Shown in pieces: positions 30,308 to 40,599 of a stretch of DNA of 64,000 nucleotides. The translations under genes were made by a program, and so were the position numbers. Source of the DNA: Corallium rubrum (Eukaryota; Cnidaria; Anthozoa; Scleralcyonacea; Coralliidae). The DNA is taken from positions 3,491,053 to 3,555,052 of the forward strand of contig OZ036017.1 in the NCBI GenBank assembly GCA_964035015.1, in the 5' to 3' direction. The number at the start of each line of letters is the position of its first letter. Positions within the stretch are counted from its first letter, which is position 1. The notes beneath the pieces are model-generated. The model was not told the origin of the DNA. It did not search any database and saw only the letters and a list, made by a program, of their open reading frames with translations.

Positions 30308-30562
30308 TGTCAAAATCTTCACCCCAGCATGCCAGTCACCAACTTGAAAATGCATTCCTTCTAGGCGATCTTCAGGAGTACTGCCATTTGCCACTGATGC
30401 AACAACATTAACTGCCCTCTCGACTGTTAATTGGTCACCAGTAACGATTTGATCATCAAACTTTTCACCAGAAGCTTTGGGAATATAAGTTTGAAATTGG
30501 TTCAGAATTACCAACATGTCTGTATTTTCATTTTCATTTTTGGAAATGATACCATGTGGAAC
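30308..30562 (-). pseudogene. DUF6589-type transposase, internal exon
   Basis: Acceptor CATGTAG at 30563, donor GTACGT after 30308. Reads LNQFQTYIPKASGEKF, DDQIVTGDQLTVERAVNVVA, RLEGMHFQVGDWHAGVKILT. The block GDQLTVERA with GDWHA downstream is a hallmark of the family, and the Asp residues are candidates for the catalytic site (inference). The frame is intact. Confidence 0.78.
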
Positions 30563-30669
30563 CTACATGTAGGTACACAATAAATAAATAATAATGATGA
30601 ATTTATGGTCAGTGAAGTATTTTTTGATTATTTATTAGAACATTTATTTCAAAATGGCAATTGTTGTGA

Positions 30670-30800
30670 TGTCAAAGACTGTACTTAACCCATCAAAGGG
30701 CAAGGGCGCATCATGGCTCATCACATGGATGAATAAAATCATCTGGCGTTAGCCAGAACGAAATGTTAAAGAGCATCCTTGTCTCTTAATGGGTTATTAC
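30670..30800. repeat. Dispersed repeat copy (CTGGCGTTAGCCAG family)
   Basis: AACCCATCAAAGGGCAAGGG, then ATGAATAAAATCATCTGGCG, TTAGCCAG, and CTTAATGGGTT at the end. It matches the pair at 10868-11062. The ends (TTAACCCAT / ATGGGTTA) are inverted repeats, so a short TIR element with TTAA-like ends is likely. It sits in an intron of the transposase. Confidence 0.6.
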
Positions 30801-31180
30801 CCCAAAAAACCTGCTGAATATGATTTTTCAGAATGTTTTCTATAAATTTGAACATTTGTTATTTCATGAATCAGTATATAATGTATGAATTCTGAATTAT
30901 TTGATACCCGATATCAGCATAATTATGTCACATATAAAGCTCAACTCATTGATGCAACACTCAAATCAGGATATATTGCATAATTCAAATATGTTAATAC
31001 TTCAAATTAGTCCCTTCAGAATTCACACTATCTGAAGATGACCTCACTGTATGGTTGAGCACAAAAATCACTACGTATAATTATATCCTTCAAATATTTT
31101 GCAAAGATATTTAATGAAAATTATCCTGCATCATAAATTTGAATAAAAACTGAATCTTCTGTTGTCTAACATTTTATTAC

Positions 31181-32390
31181 CTTTTCTGATGTTTGAGACA
31201 TTTCTGTGGTGTATTTGCGTGTGATATGGTGTATACACACATCCTTTAGTGGGCTAAAACAGTCAAAATAATCAACTAGTATTCTAGACACAATGACAAT
31301 ATAGTTGTGCCCTTTTTTTTTGTGATCTTGAACTGTTGGCAGTAATTTCATGTTGCGGACATCTGACAGTTTCTTTGTTTGACCTCGACAAGGCAAATTG
31401 TTCCCAGACACCCTATTCTTAACCATCTTGTGGTTCACCCAATGAACATCTTTATTTTGACTGACCATTGTCATGTCCTTTCGCTTAATTTCTAAATCAA
31501 TGTTATCAAACACAATTATAAATCCTGGGTGACATCTGGTTTTATATTCATTTAGTTCCTTCTTTGCGTTTGCCACGTAATCGTTCACCTGATCAACATG
31601 TGAGTGCTGGTGAACTGGTGAGCACTGATGAACTGGCGGGCACTGGTCAACTGGTGGGCACTGGTCATCTGGTGGCCATTGATCAACTAGTGGGCACTGG
31701 CCATCTGGTGGGTACTGGTCAACTGTTGGGCACTGGTCATCTGGTGGCCATTGATCAACTAGTGGGCACTGGCCATCTGGTGGGTACTGGTCAACTGTTG
31801 GGCACTGGTCAACTGTTGGGCACTGGCCATCTGGTGGGCACTGGTCAACTGGTGGGCACTGGTCAACTGGTGGGCACTGGTCATCTGGTGGTCATTGATC
31901 AACTGGTGGGCACTGGCCATCTGGTGGGTACTGGTCAACTGTTGGGCAACTGGTCATCTGGTGGTCATTGGTCAACTGGTGGGCGCTGATGAACTGGTGG
32001 GCACTGGCCATCTGGTGGCCATGGGTCAACTGGTGGGCAGTGGTGAACTGGTGGGCACTGTCCATCTGGTGGCCATTGGTCAACTGTTGGGCACTGATGA
32101 ACTGGTAGGCACTGGTCAACTGGTGGACACTTGTCATCAGGTGGCCATTGGTCAACTGGTGGGCACTGATGAACTGGTGAGCACTGGCCATCTGGTGGAA
32201 GCTGGTCAACTGGTGGAAGCTGGTCAACTGATGGAAGCTGGTCAACTTGTATAGAAGCAGTTATATGTTCCATAATGTTGATTTCAGAATTTTCCTTGCA
32301 TATTCTGTTTTTTGCATTAATCAGCAGAATATCATGTTCTTCTCCCAAAATATTCATCTTATCCAATGTACCTTGACTGGAACAGGTTAC
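31181..32390 (-). pseudogene. DUF6589-type transposase, central exons with a repeat expansion
   Basis: The upstream block (about 32390-32245) reads TCSSQGTLDKMNILGEEHD; the downstream block (31588-31181) reads YKTRCHPGFIIVFDNIDLEI, DVHWVNHKMVKNRVSGN, VSRILVDYFDCFSPLKDV and ends at a GTAATA donor. In the family these two blocks are neighbours, 40-60 residues apart. Here 650 bases of 18-mer minisatellite lie between them, and the two flanks are in different frames. FDNIDL probably carries a catalytic Asp (family inference). Broken. Confidence 0.75.
31598..32245. repeat. 18-mer minisatellite (CTGGTCAACTGGTGGGCA)n in the transposase
   Basis: About 36 units with variants at two or three positions (CATCTGGTGG, GAACTGG). 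Because 18 is a multiple of 3, all frames stay open for long stretches; on the minus strand one reads Gln-Cys-Pro-Pro-Val-Asp repeats continuous with the transposase exon upstream. It looks like an expansion inside, or at the edge of, coding sequence. Confidence 0.9.
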
Positions 32391-32478
32391 TTTCATTTTA
32401 CACAATCGATTAGATTGGCCTTGAAATGTAAATTAAGGATTGATTAACTACTGTACATGTAAACATATACAAGGTACA

Positions 32479-32479
32479 A

Positions 32480-32554
<75 letters not shown>
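32479..32554. repeat. (TA)n microsatellite
   Basis: About 37 units within the transposase intron region (32391-34339). No element end is recognisable beside it. Confidence 0.95.
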
Positions 32555-32555
<1 letters not shown>

Positions 32556-32877
32556 TAAATGTGAACAGGAGAAGGTCAATGAATATACTGTAACGATCGT
32601 GACAGAAGACAGGGGGCTCAACATTATAACTTCTCATCAGAAATACACTGCTGTATCAAGTTCCCAAGGAGGCTGGACATAGATTGTGGATTATTGGGGG
32701 CTTCAGGAGGCTGAAGCCCCTAACCAGGGACTCCCTGGTAGTTACGGCCCAGGAAATAACTTAAGTTAGTTTATTCATGCATAAATTATCTTTGATATGC
32801 CATAGTTACTATATAGGTTAGTTAACGACCTACTATTATCGCTTTAAAACTATGTTTAGAATACTGTTTTTTTTGTT

Positions 32878-32956
32878 TAATAATATACATGAAAAAATTT
32901 CTCAATTCTAATTGGCTGAGAGGAATGCAATTTTAGTGTAATTCAGTGCAGAAAAA

Positions 32957-33027
<71 letters not shown>

Positions 33028-33205
33028 ATAGATAAATTTTTTCATGTATATTATTAATAAGTAATAGCATGATTCCTCGTGCAATTTGAAAAAAAACATG
33101 CGCTCGTGAGTTTTTCAAAGACCTCAAATAGCTGAGCCATTTTGATAATCAGAAAAACTCACTCGTGCATGTTTTTTCCAAATCGCACTCACAACCATGC
33201 TATTA
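32878..33205. mobile_element. Nested MITE-like inverted repeats around an (AAAT)n run
   Basis: AATAATATACATGAAAAAAT (32878 on) returns inverted at 33034-33058, enclosing (AAAT)n at 32955-33031. Next to it, TAATAGCATG...TTTGAAAAAAAACATG (33060-33105) returns inverted at 33160-33208. Together they make a non-coding foldback cluster in the transposase intron. No transposase. Confidence 0.6.
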
Positions 33206-33436
33206 CCTATACAAATAACGATGGATATCATCTGTATCATGAATAAACTAAATAGGTTAATTACCTTGAAGTCAGTAACTACATGTAAGCTAAAGTTAGT
33301 TACCTCCTTCTCGGTAACTACCCTATACTTACTCCCAGATTTTATGTCCTCTACATGAAATTATGTTTTGGTATTCCTGATCCATATGTATTTATTTGGT
33401 TTTCATTAATGTGCATGAGGCAACAGATGTTATGAA

Positions 33437-33452
33437 CAGGGGCGTCGGAAGT

Positions 33453-33484
<32 letters not shown>

Positions 33485-33662
33485 GGTGCCCCCCACTTTT
33501 TTGGTGGAGGGAGCAGCATATGTCCCCCCTAAATGTCCTAAAATGCAGGAAATGGCATTTCAGAGACTCTAGATTTCAAAATTTCCCAGGGGAGCATGCC
33601 CCCAGACCCCCCTAAAAATTTTGCCCCCAGCCCCACTTTTAGTGTAGCTCCGACACCCCTGA
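33437..33662. mobile_element. Short TIR element (226 bp)
   Basis: Ends AGGGGCGTCGGAAG and GCTCCGACACCCCT form imperfect TIRs. The inside holds GT and G runs (33453-33483) and C-rich patches (GCCCCCC, ACCCCCC). Non-coding MITE-like element in the transposase intron. Confidence 0.55.
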
Positions 33663-33775
33663 TTATGAAGCCCTATAAATGAAGTTATCTTCCCCATAAA
33701 CAAATATGTAATACTATGCAATAATCTCAAGAAGTGTATAATAATTACAAACCAAGATTACTTATGTTAAATTAA

Positions 33776-33778
<3 letters not shown>

Positions 33779-33828
<50 letters not shown>
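33779..33828. repeat. (TA)n microsatellite
   Basis: About 25 units directly before the hairpin element at 33835-34000. Confidence 0.9.
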
Positions 33829-33830
<2 letters not shown>

Positions 33831-33834
33831 ACAA

Positions 33835-34000
33835 ATACATTCCATTTTGCCGTTGTCTGTTCAGTTATAGATGCACAGATGACGTCACAACGTGGTAAGA
33901 ACAAAAAAGTGGTCCACGGGACGCAGTCGAGTGGCTCACTGATGTTCTTACCACGTTGTGACGTCCTCTGTGCATCTATAACTGAACAGACAACAAAAAA
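33835..34000. mobile_element. Foldback element with 55-bp arms
   Basis: GTTGTCTGTTCAGTTATAGA, TGCACAGATGACGTCACAAC and GTGGTAAGAAC return inverted at 33945-33995. The loop holds GTGGTCCACGGGACGCAG. It is preceded by (TA)n. Non-coding. Confidence 0.65.
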
Positions 34001-34176
34001 TGAAATCTATTTGTTTTATACAATATAAAAATTACACAATACTTCTTGCCGGATTTAGGGGCATGAAGAAAGAAAAAAGCAAGTCAGCTGACGTGATCTG
34101 ACGTGATCCATGTGTCTGTCCTCTAATAGATCATGGGCAACAACCAATGAAAACACGCATAGCAACCAGGGTATTG

Positions 34177-34179
<3 letters not shown>

Positions 34180-34211
<32 letters not shown>
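34180..34211. repeat. (TA)n with TATTAT extension
   Basis: Short TA run followed by ATTATT units to 34230, in the same intron. Confidence 0.85.
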
Positions 34212-34217
<6 letters not shown>

Positions 34218-34339
34218 ATTATTATTATTATATATACCACACTATACACACAAATATAAAATGGAAACATATACATGCATTTTACTAACGGAAATATTGC
34301 AATACTATATGAAAAGGAATAACTAAATGTTTTAATTAC

Positions 34340-35457
34340 CTCAAGTTGTCGTGTCTTAAGCATAATACCAAGTGTAGCAGATGTAGCATTCATTTGGGAG
34401 TTTCTCTGCTTTAAAAGTACTGATCCGGCTACGGCCACGCTTGGCAACCATTTAGCATCTATAAAGGATTTCGACATCCCCACTGTCATCAAAAACGAAT
34501 AGAAAATTGGTTCCCTCCTCTGCCATTCTTCACAAAGGGATTGGAAGTTGAAATCAACAAGATCGTCCTTTCCTGGTTTTTTTTTGCATAAGCGATGGAT
34601 TCTTTCGTGAACATAGCCCACTAACCTCGCTTGAAATAAGACGAAGAACATTTTCGATGATCACTTTCGTCAACGTTTTACACTTCAAAACGTTTTTTAC
34701 AATTCTTTGTGGAGGGCCACGAACGAATGCTTTCACAATGGATTCGTACTCTTTCTTCAAAATCTTGTTGACAGTCTTTGATGGATATTCTATAGACACT
34801 CTTACCGTAGAGTCTCCTGAACTACTAAAGGACTTCACAACAGGAGTAGAGGTAAGGTTCAAGTGCGACAGAGGAGGTATAAATGAAAAAGATGAACAGA
34901 TGTTCTGAGAAATTTGCGGGTTTGAAACGCAGTTGTTATTGACTGGAGTGTTCGAAGTGCAGGCGTTGTAACATCCAGACTTCAGCGCTGGTAAGGAATA
35001 AACTGTTTCAAAGCGTTTTTCTTGTGGTTGTATTGCTTCGTTACCAATCGAACGTCCGTAGGAATAAATACCACTTGTATCGTTACTGCAACAGCCACTT
35101 TCAAAACGAAGGGATTTTGCTGCACTTGTTAATAGCTTCTCGTCATGAACATCGTGGGAACGTCGCAATCTCTTTGTTCGCACAGATTGAAAAGATTCTC
35201 TAATAACTTGTTTGGATGCTTCTAATTTTTTCGAGCTTTTCAAAATTCAAGAGTCGCTTATAACACATAGTACGGCAGATGAAATAATTAGAATTGTCTG
35301 GGATCTCCAAGCTAAAATCAAGGGCGCTCCTTAGTAGATATTCTATGTCAACTGAAGACTTCCCGAAAATCCGTATTCTATCCTTTTTGGGCGCACTACT
35401 TGCACAAAGAAAACATTTACCATCACCATCCAGTACTATTCGGGGAGTGCTTTCCAT
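34340..35457 (-). pseudogene. DUF6589-type transposase, N-terminal exon with Cys zinc motif
   Basis: Starts at the ATG at 35457 (MESTPRIVLDGDGKCFLCAS). Cys pairs CFLC and CRTMC with about 45 residues between make a ZAD-like zinc module usual at the start of this family. The frame shifts in an A-run near 35225 (KLEKI / KKLEASKQ), continues as KRLRRSHDVHDEKLL, VKSFSSSGD, SKTVNKILKKEYESIV, then shifts again near 34610 into YVHERIHRLCKKKPGK, FNFQSLCEEWQRREPIFYSF, SVAVAGSVLLKQRNSQMNA. It ends at a GTAATT donor (34339). Two frameshifts, so non-functional. Transcription starts near the right TIR. Confidence 0.78.
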
Positions 35458-35628
35458 ATAAACGTGAAGTAGAACAGGTAAAATAACGAAAAGTTCTCTG
35501 ATGGAATTAAAGCGGCCGCGTTTATAAACATAGTTTACGCGGGAACATTATTGCTCGCGTAAATTGCTTTCAAATGATTGGTTACCTCAAATCAAGACAA
35601 ACAAATTCTATTGGCTCGGTAAGATCAA

Positions 35629-35714
35629 TCGGAACGGAATGTGTCGCTCTGTTGAGCAGACGTTAGTGGGGAGGGACGAGAGTCCGACCCAAAGAACGGC
35701 TGCGAGGGAGACTA
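35629..35714 (-). repeat. Right TIR of the 12.7-kb transposon (86 bp)
   Basis: Reverse complement of 22983-23068 with two differences; ends GCTGCGAGGGAGACTA. ATGAAAAC follows as the target duplication. The transposase start codon is 170 bases inside. Confidence 0.92.
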
Positions 35715-36571
35715 ATGAAAACTTTAGCACTTTTCATAACTTTGAAGCAGAAGAACAGGGTCTTAGCGTGAGGAAGGCTATTGGTGTGGGAGTGGGAAAA
35801 TTAATTTCTTTCTCAGACGTAAAGCCAGAAACAGACAGAAATTCAAGAAGAAGACGGATTTTTCTCATTCAGTTTGAGAACTATGAAAGAAGAAAAGAAG
35901 AAGCAAATCGCAAATATGATTGAATGTACCGTTCCAGGATGTGGAAAAGTTTTCAACTGTTTCGAAAATATGGAATTGCATCTAAGTGCAGGAAGCCACA
36001 GCAATACTCTTCAGAACGAGACGTTGTACGACAACTTGAGAAAGAAATGGGCTAATACATTTCAAACGATCGACATAATTGATAAAGGAAAGAAACCAGT
36101 TTCAAGCGAATCATTCGTAACCTTGACCTTCATTCGCCATCGTACGGCTCCAGAGAACAAAATGGGCTGGGCTTTAAACAAACCAAGTACATCTTCATGG
36201 TTTAGCACGAATGTCCGCACTTACTTGACAGCTAATTTTGATATTGGTGAGAAAAAAGCCTGCAAGTTAAGCTCAAGTGATGCGATGATTCAGTGGAAGA
36301 CGTAGATGATACCGAAGTAGAAAACGAGGAGAGATGCAGTCAATAAACGGAATTCTTGACCAAATAGGAGTTCAACATCCCATCATCTATGACATTTATG
36401 ATTTATGTCAGTAAAGAGGGCAAACTTCATGTTCTTAATATGAACATGTTGAAAGCTATCTGTGAATATTTTGAGTTAGCCTTCAAGTCAAGAGATCGCA
36501 AATCTGAACTTATTCTGAAAGTTCAAGAAATGGTCGGCGAGTGTCAGTGTTGTGGAAAAAGCGATTTATAA
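35715..36571 (+). pseudogene. Gene X, 3' piece with C2H2 finger
   Basis: Continues gene X after the transposon: FSTFHNFEAEEQGLSVRKA, GVGVGKL, then (in another frame from ~35900) CTVPGCGKVFNCFENMELHL with AGSH, a C2H2 finger, LYDNLRKKWANTF, GWALNKPS, TANFDIGEKKACKL. After 36300 a stop-broken stretch leads to LNMNMLKAICEYFELAFKSR and QEMVGECQCC near the end (36571). At least two frame changes. No intron is needed between 35715 and 36571. Same unknown cnidarian family as the 5' piece. Confidence 0.6.
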
Positions 36572-36971
<400 letters not shown>

Positions 36972-36984
36972 AAATATTTATTTG

Positions 36985-37320
36985 AATTCGGAGTTTCTTC
37001 AGTTTACAAAACTGCTTTACAAGAAAACCGAATATTTAAAAAGTTTTTAAAAAGTTAATTAATTTGAGGAAGCAAGTGATGAGAGAGATTTCTTAAAATT
37101 ATTAAGACTAATTTCACATCTCATTTGACTTGGTAATTCGTTCCAGATTTGTACGCCTCAATAAATAAACGTCTTTTTCAAATACTCAGTGAGTGGTTTT
37201 GGTAAGACGAGTGACATTTCTTTATTTCGTAATGCATAAGTATTATCTAAGAGTTTTTAGCGGTTCAGAAGACCAGTAATCTGTATATAATATCCTGTGA
37301 TTTCTCTGCCATATTTTGAC
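36985..37320 (-). pseudogene. LINE ORF2 C-terminal fragment with 3' UTR
   Basis: The minus strand reads VLPKPLTEYLKKTFIY, a break, then IWNELPSQMRCEISLNNFKK and SLSSLASSN, stop (near 37066). WN-x-LP with F-K-K-x-L is the usual LINE C-terminus. Short UTR, then the (TGTC)n tail. Everything upstream of the C-terminus is missing or unrecognisable. Confidence 0.6.
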
Positions 37321-37449
37321 GACATCTTCGTGTAAACAACATCGTCAACAAAAAGCCGTTATTAATGAGCCAATGTCTTGTTCAAATTTTCTCTTCATAA
37401 TCCACGCCATCCATGATTTAATCGACTGGTTCAAACCGGTTTTCACACG

Positions 37450-37830
37450 CTACTTTTAAGTTGTTGTGAAGGTTGAATCTTGCTTGTTGTGACAAGTCTG
37501 CCACAAGTTGTCACAGCGATCTTGTTCCAGACTTGTTAAAACAATCTGTAACGAGCTTGTTGGAACAGCTTGTGACAAGCTTGATGACTTCAACAGACTT
37601 GTTACAAGTTGTTCCAACAAGTCTGATATGGCTTGTTGACAACAAGCCTGATCCTGGCTGTTCCAACAACTTGTTACCGCTCTGCAGCTCAACAACTTGC
37701 TACAAGGTTGTTGTCAACAAGCTTGCTACAGCGTGATAAGCCAACAGCATTGTTACAACTTGTTCCCAGGCTTGTTACAAGCTTGTTCCGCCAACATCTT
37801 GTTGACAAGCTGTGAGATTTTTACGTGTGT
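37450..37830. repeat. Degenerate minisatellite of ACAACTTGTT/CAAGCTTGTT units
   Basis: About 20 irregular units in which short palindromes such as ACAAGTTGT, AACAAGCTTGTT and ACAACTTGTT alternate, unit length near 20. Small open frames on both strands are artefacts. Its right end meets a LINE fragment at 37830. Confidence 0.75.
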
Positions 37831-38060
37831 AGTACTTAGAACGACATGTCTTCCGTTCGCGGTTGACGACCCGATTTCTCAATTGGAGGAATAGCACCTG
37901 GTCTCCTTGTTCTAAGGCTTTCTGGCGCTTGCGAATTAAGTGTTTAAGTGACTTGTTGATCCAAGGCGGCTCGCTTGTGATGACGGTCTTGGACTTTAAG
38001 GGAAGTAACATATCCATGCCAGTATTGATGATTGTTTCCAGCAGCATCACCTTGTCTTCA
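37800..38060 (-). pseudogene. LINE linker fragment between endonuclease and RT
   Basis: LPLKSKTVITSEPPWINKSL, KHLIRKRQKALEQGD and RNRVVNRERKTCRSKYY are the stretch between nuclease and RT in a cnidarian LINE group. The RT would follow below 37830 but the minisatellite stands there instead. No stop within the fragment. Confidence 0.55.
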
Positions 38061-38171
38061 CACGTACTTTGACTATAGATAAGAGTTGGAATGTCGGCTT
38101 TCTGTTACTAACTATGGTGTATTTTTCTGACATGTCAGTTTCTGGGGTGCCGTTCAAGATCAAGCTAAAAT

Positions 38172-39010
38172 GCCACGTTTGTTTTATGATTTTGTTTTTA
38201 ACTTGAAAAGTCGTCATGCTTACTAGACAGGATAAAATTAGCCGCATGAGTCAGCCAGAAACCACTGTTCACCGAGCCAAATGGCCCGTTAGCGGAAGAT
38301 GACATAGTCGCTTCATATATATAATAAACACTCTAATAAAAAACGTTTAAATCTGACTTTTGTGAAGTAATACATTTCATAAACATTAAAACAGTATTTT
38401 ACCTTCAAAAAAGTAGCATATACTGATACCTGGGAATATATTCGCTAGAAATTGGATACATCGGATTGTGCGTCATTTCCGGTGTTTGAGTAAAAATAGT
38501 AGCTATATTTGCGCATCGATCAAAATATTTTCGAACTAATTCCCCAAAAATATTTTTCGGTGAGAATATAACCCATCATTATTACTTTAAAAAAATCAAG
38601 AAGGCGTTTGTTCGTGGTGCCACTTTTAAGAAAAACGATTTTAAAAGAAGCTGTTTTTTAGGGTACGGGCTATAAGAGGAAAACAGTTAAAAGCAGGCTC
38701 ACATAAAGAAACAAATTAAAAGCGTTTCAAACCCAATCAAGTCAGATACGTAAGGTTAAGAAGCTTAACTTTTAACTTGTATTCAAAATATCCACAAAAC
38801 CCTCCACTCGACTATGCAATAGAACGATATAAAAGTGCCATTTCTACGTTGACGGAAGCGTTGAAACCACTGTCATGCCGCCGAAGGACAAGAAGCTGAA
38901 AATCTCGGGGGGAAACATGAGTTGAAAAATTCTAAGTGCGATTCCGTGATGTGCACCACCAAATGACAAAAATATGAGGCAGGGTTGATTTTCAAAACCA
39001 AAAATCACTG
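38172..39010 (+). mobile_element. 5' end of a LINE B-family copy (5' UTR and ORF1 start)
   Basis: Inverted relative of 16960-17590. It includes CCACGTTTGTTTTATG, GACATAGTCGCTTC, CCAAAAATATTTTTCGGTG and the ORF1 start ATGCCGCCGAAGGACAAGAA at 38874. The frame breaks after ~17 codons (stop in AACATGAGTTGA). A ~120-base segment near 38420-38540 is extra relative to the other copy. The match ends at about 39010, where a fragment of opposite orientation begins. Confidence 0.65.
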
Positions 39011-39019
39011 GTCGGTTCT

Positions 39020-39462
39020 TACAGACAGCCTCTAAAGCACTTTTAACACTCGATCTTTGGCGATGGATTTCTCTTTCAGGGAATTTAAGCTCCCGCTGTA
39101 ATAATTCGTTTTCGGATCTGAGTTTCTCACACTCACAGGGCTTTTTCTCAACACCATTTACTTTAGCCCAAAGCATTGCTATATCCAGTTTTGCTTCGGC
39201 CACGTCGATAGACAGTTTTCTACAATCACTACATCCGAGATCATTGGCATACTCAAATCTAGCAGAACTTTCGATTTGCCCTTCATTCGACTTGCAAGCT
39301 TTCAAATTCTTCCAATGCTCCAGCTTCTTCAAGTAGAGCCCTTTCAAGTCGCTCCAACAAAGCTATCTTCAAACCCGATTTATCTAATCCCCGTTTTTCC
39401 AGTTCACTACGCAGTTTAACAACTTGTAGTTGAGTTATTAGCTTTCCTCCTAACATGGCCAT
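39020..39462 (-). pseudogene. LINE ORF1-like protein with SAP domain and coiled coil
   Basis: Starts at ATG 39462: MAMLGGKLITQLQVVKLRSE, then LEKRGLDKSGLKIALLERLE, a good SAP DNA-binding motif (residues ~9-43). After a frameshift near 39300 it continues as CSDCRKLSIDVAEAKLDIA, a heptad-rich coiled coil (LRSENELLQRELKFPEREIH). The layout (SAP, Cys pair, coiled coil) is one I associate with ORF1 of cnidarian LINEs; a host gene is less likely. It stands tail to tail with the 5' end of LINE B type at 39010. Confidence 0.5.
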
Positions 39463-39597
39463 TGTATATAGAAGTAACTAGAACTTGTCAATGCAGGCTT
39501 GAGCTAAATAGATACCAATGTGTGTTCTTGTTTAACTATTATTTATACTAGTAAATTTCTACTAATGATTAATTAGAATGCCAGTTTGCGGTTCAAG

Positions 39598-40350
39598 TCA
39601 TATAGTTTTGAAAGAACGTGGATCGTCAGGGTTATAGGTATTCATAAGAGTAGTAAAGTAGTAGCTGAGCATCAGAGATATAAATGAGGCCAGTTCTAGT
39701 GTATTAAAATTGATATTGGTGAGTGCATTAACGAGCGTGTTCCTTATACTTGTAGTTCTGTTGAAGTATGATCTCTCGAAAGAGGTAGTAATGCATTTAC
39801 GAATGAAGCGGACAGAGTTATAGTTAGAATTTGATCGTAGCATTCAGATTTATTAAGTCTTTAATTGCTTGGAAAAAAACCCAAACGTGCCCAAGAATTC
39901 ATGCCAATAACATAATGGTAGAAGATTAAGGTTAATAAGTCGTTCTTATAGGATTGGTAACAAGAAAAAGGTAAGTTCAAAATGCATTTCGATTGTATTC
40001 TTTCAATTTGCCTTATAAGGTCTTTGGACTGGGGAACCCAGACTTGAGTAGCGTATCCCAGACGAGGGGGCGCCAACGCAAGGTAAACGGTCCGTCTCAC
40101 TCAAGTGCTGCGGATATGCGTTGTATTCCTTCTGATATATAGCCCAGCGTTTGGTGGTTTTAGAGCATTGTTCCGAAACTTGCTTGGACCAAGACAAGTT
40201 GATTGTGATCCAAACCCCAAGTTTTTTTATCCTCTCTGGTCTCAACCAATGGGATGCCCTTCAGTATATAATCTGTAACAAGGTTTATAGTTTCCGTGTT
40301 ATCCGCAAAGTTTTACATTTGGTCTTATTTCCTGTAAATGCAAATTAAAC
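39598..40350 (-). pseudogene. LINE D, C-terminal third of ORF2
   Basis: From 40350 down: KLGVWITINLSWSKQVSEQC (the LGV-W-I box after the RT palm), ALAPPRLGYATQVWVPQSK, LIRQIERIQSKCILNL and the end SVRFIRKCITTSFERSYFNR, then SFKTI, stop at 39598. A different clade from LINE A/B by its C-terminus (RS-x-SNYNSVRF). Frame changes near 40100 and 39870. No tail repeat was found below 39598. Confidence 0.65.
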
Positions 40351-40389
40351 GTAAAGCAAATTTGGCTACATGAGGTAAACACGTGTATA

Positions 40390-40520
40390 AACCTGAAACG
40401 TACCATGCCTGTGGGAAGAGAATCTTACATTTTGTCTGATAACGAGAAAGAGGATATTTCATAGTTCAGATGATGAAGATGAACATCTATACGCTTGCAG
40501 TTCGAGTGATTTACAATAGA
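40390..40520. repeat. Duplicated 130-bp segment (empty-site copy)
   Basis: CTGTGGGAAGAGAATCTTAC, TTGTCTGATAACGAGAAAGA, TAGTTCAGATGATG and AAGATGAACATC, TACGCTTGCAGTTCG occur here uninterrupted. The same text occurs split at 41202-41273 and 49227-49262, with LINE E between. It gives a ready-made picture of the target before LINE E arrived. Confidence 0.7.
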
Positions 40521-40599
40521 ATTGAAAGTAAAGTTTTACATTGCGCACCTGAAATCGCCACTGAGCCGTGAGTCAGAAATCTCCGTATTATATAACGTT

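Larger units (their letters stand above)
22983..35714. mobile_element. 12.7-kb DNA transposon with RecQ-like helicase and DUF6589-type transposase (AcademH-like)
   Basis: Bounded by 86-bp terminal inverted repeats that begin TAGTCTCCCTCGCAGCC (two mismatches by my count) and by a target duplication ATGAAAAAC (22974-22982) / ATGAAAAC (35715-35722). Removing it restores the gene X reading sense, so the edges are firm. Two genes point inward: a helicase (plus, from 23159) and a transposase (minus, from 35457). They converge near 27-28 kb. The helicase plus transposase pairing is what I recall of AcademH elements. Nested guests: LINE C, several MITEs, (TA)n and an 18-mer minisatellite. All coding parts carry frameshifts or stops, so this copy is dead. 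Confidence 0.8.

Noticed and set aside
31564-32405. Gln-Cys-Pro-Pro-Val-Asp repeat protein, like a structural or adhesive protein
   Set aside because: 18-mer minisatellite inside a dead transposase; open frames exist on both strands because the unit is a multiple of three.
22983-35714. RecQ helicase as an ordinary host DNA-repair gene
   Set aside because: It lies within TIRs with a target duplication, beside a DUF6589-type transposase, and is broken by a LINE, a frameshift and a stop.
37456-37894. Leu/Ser/Thr-rich small proteins over the CAACTTGTT repeats
   Set aside because: Repeat-derived frames on both strands with no shared family or start signals.
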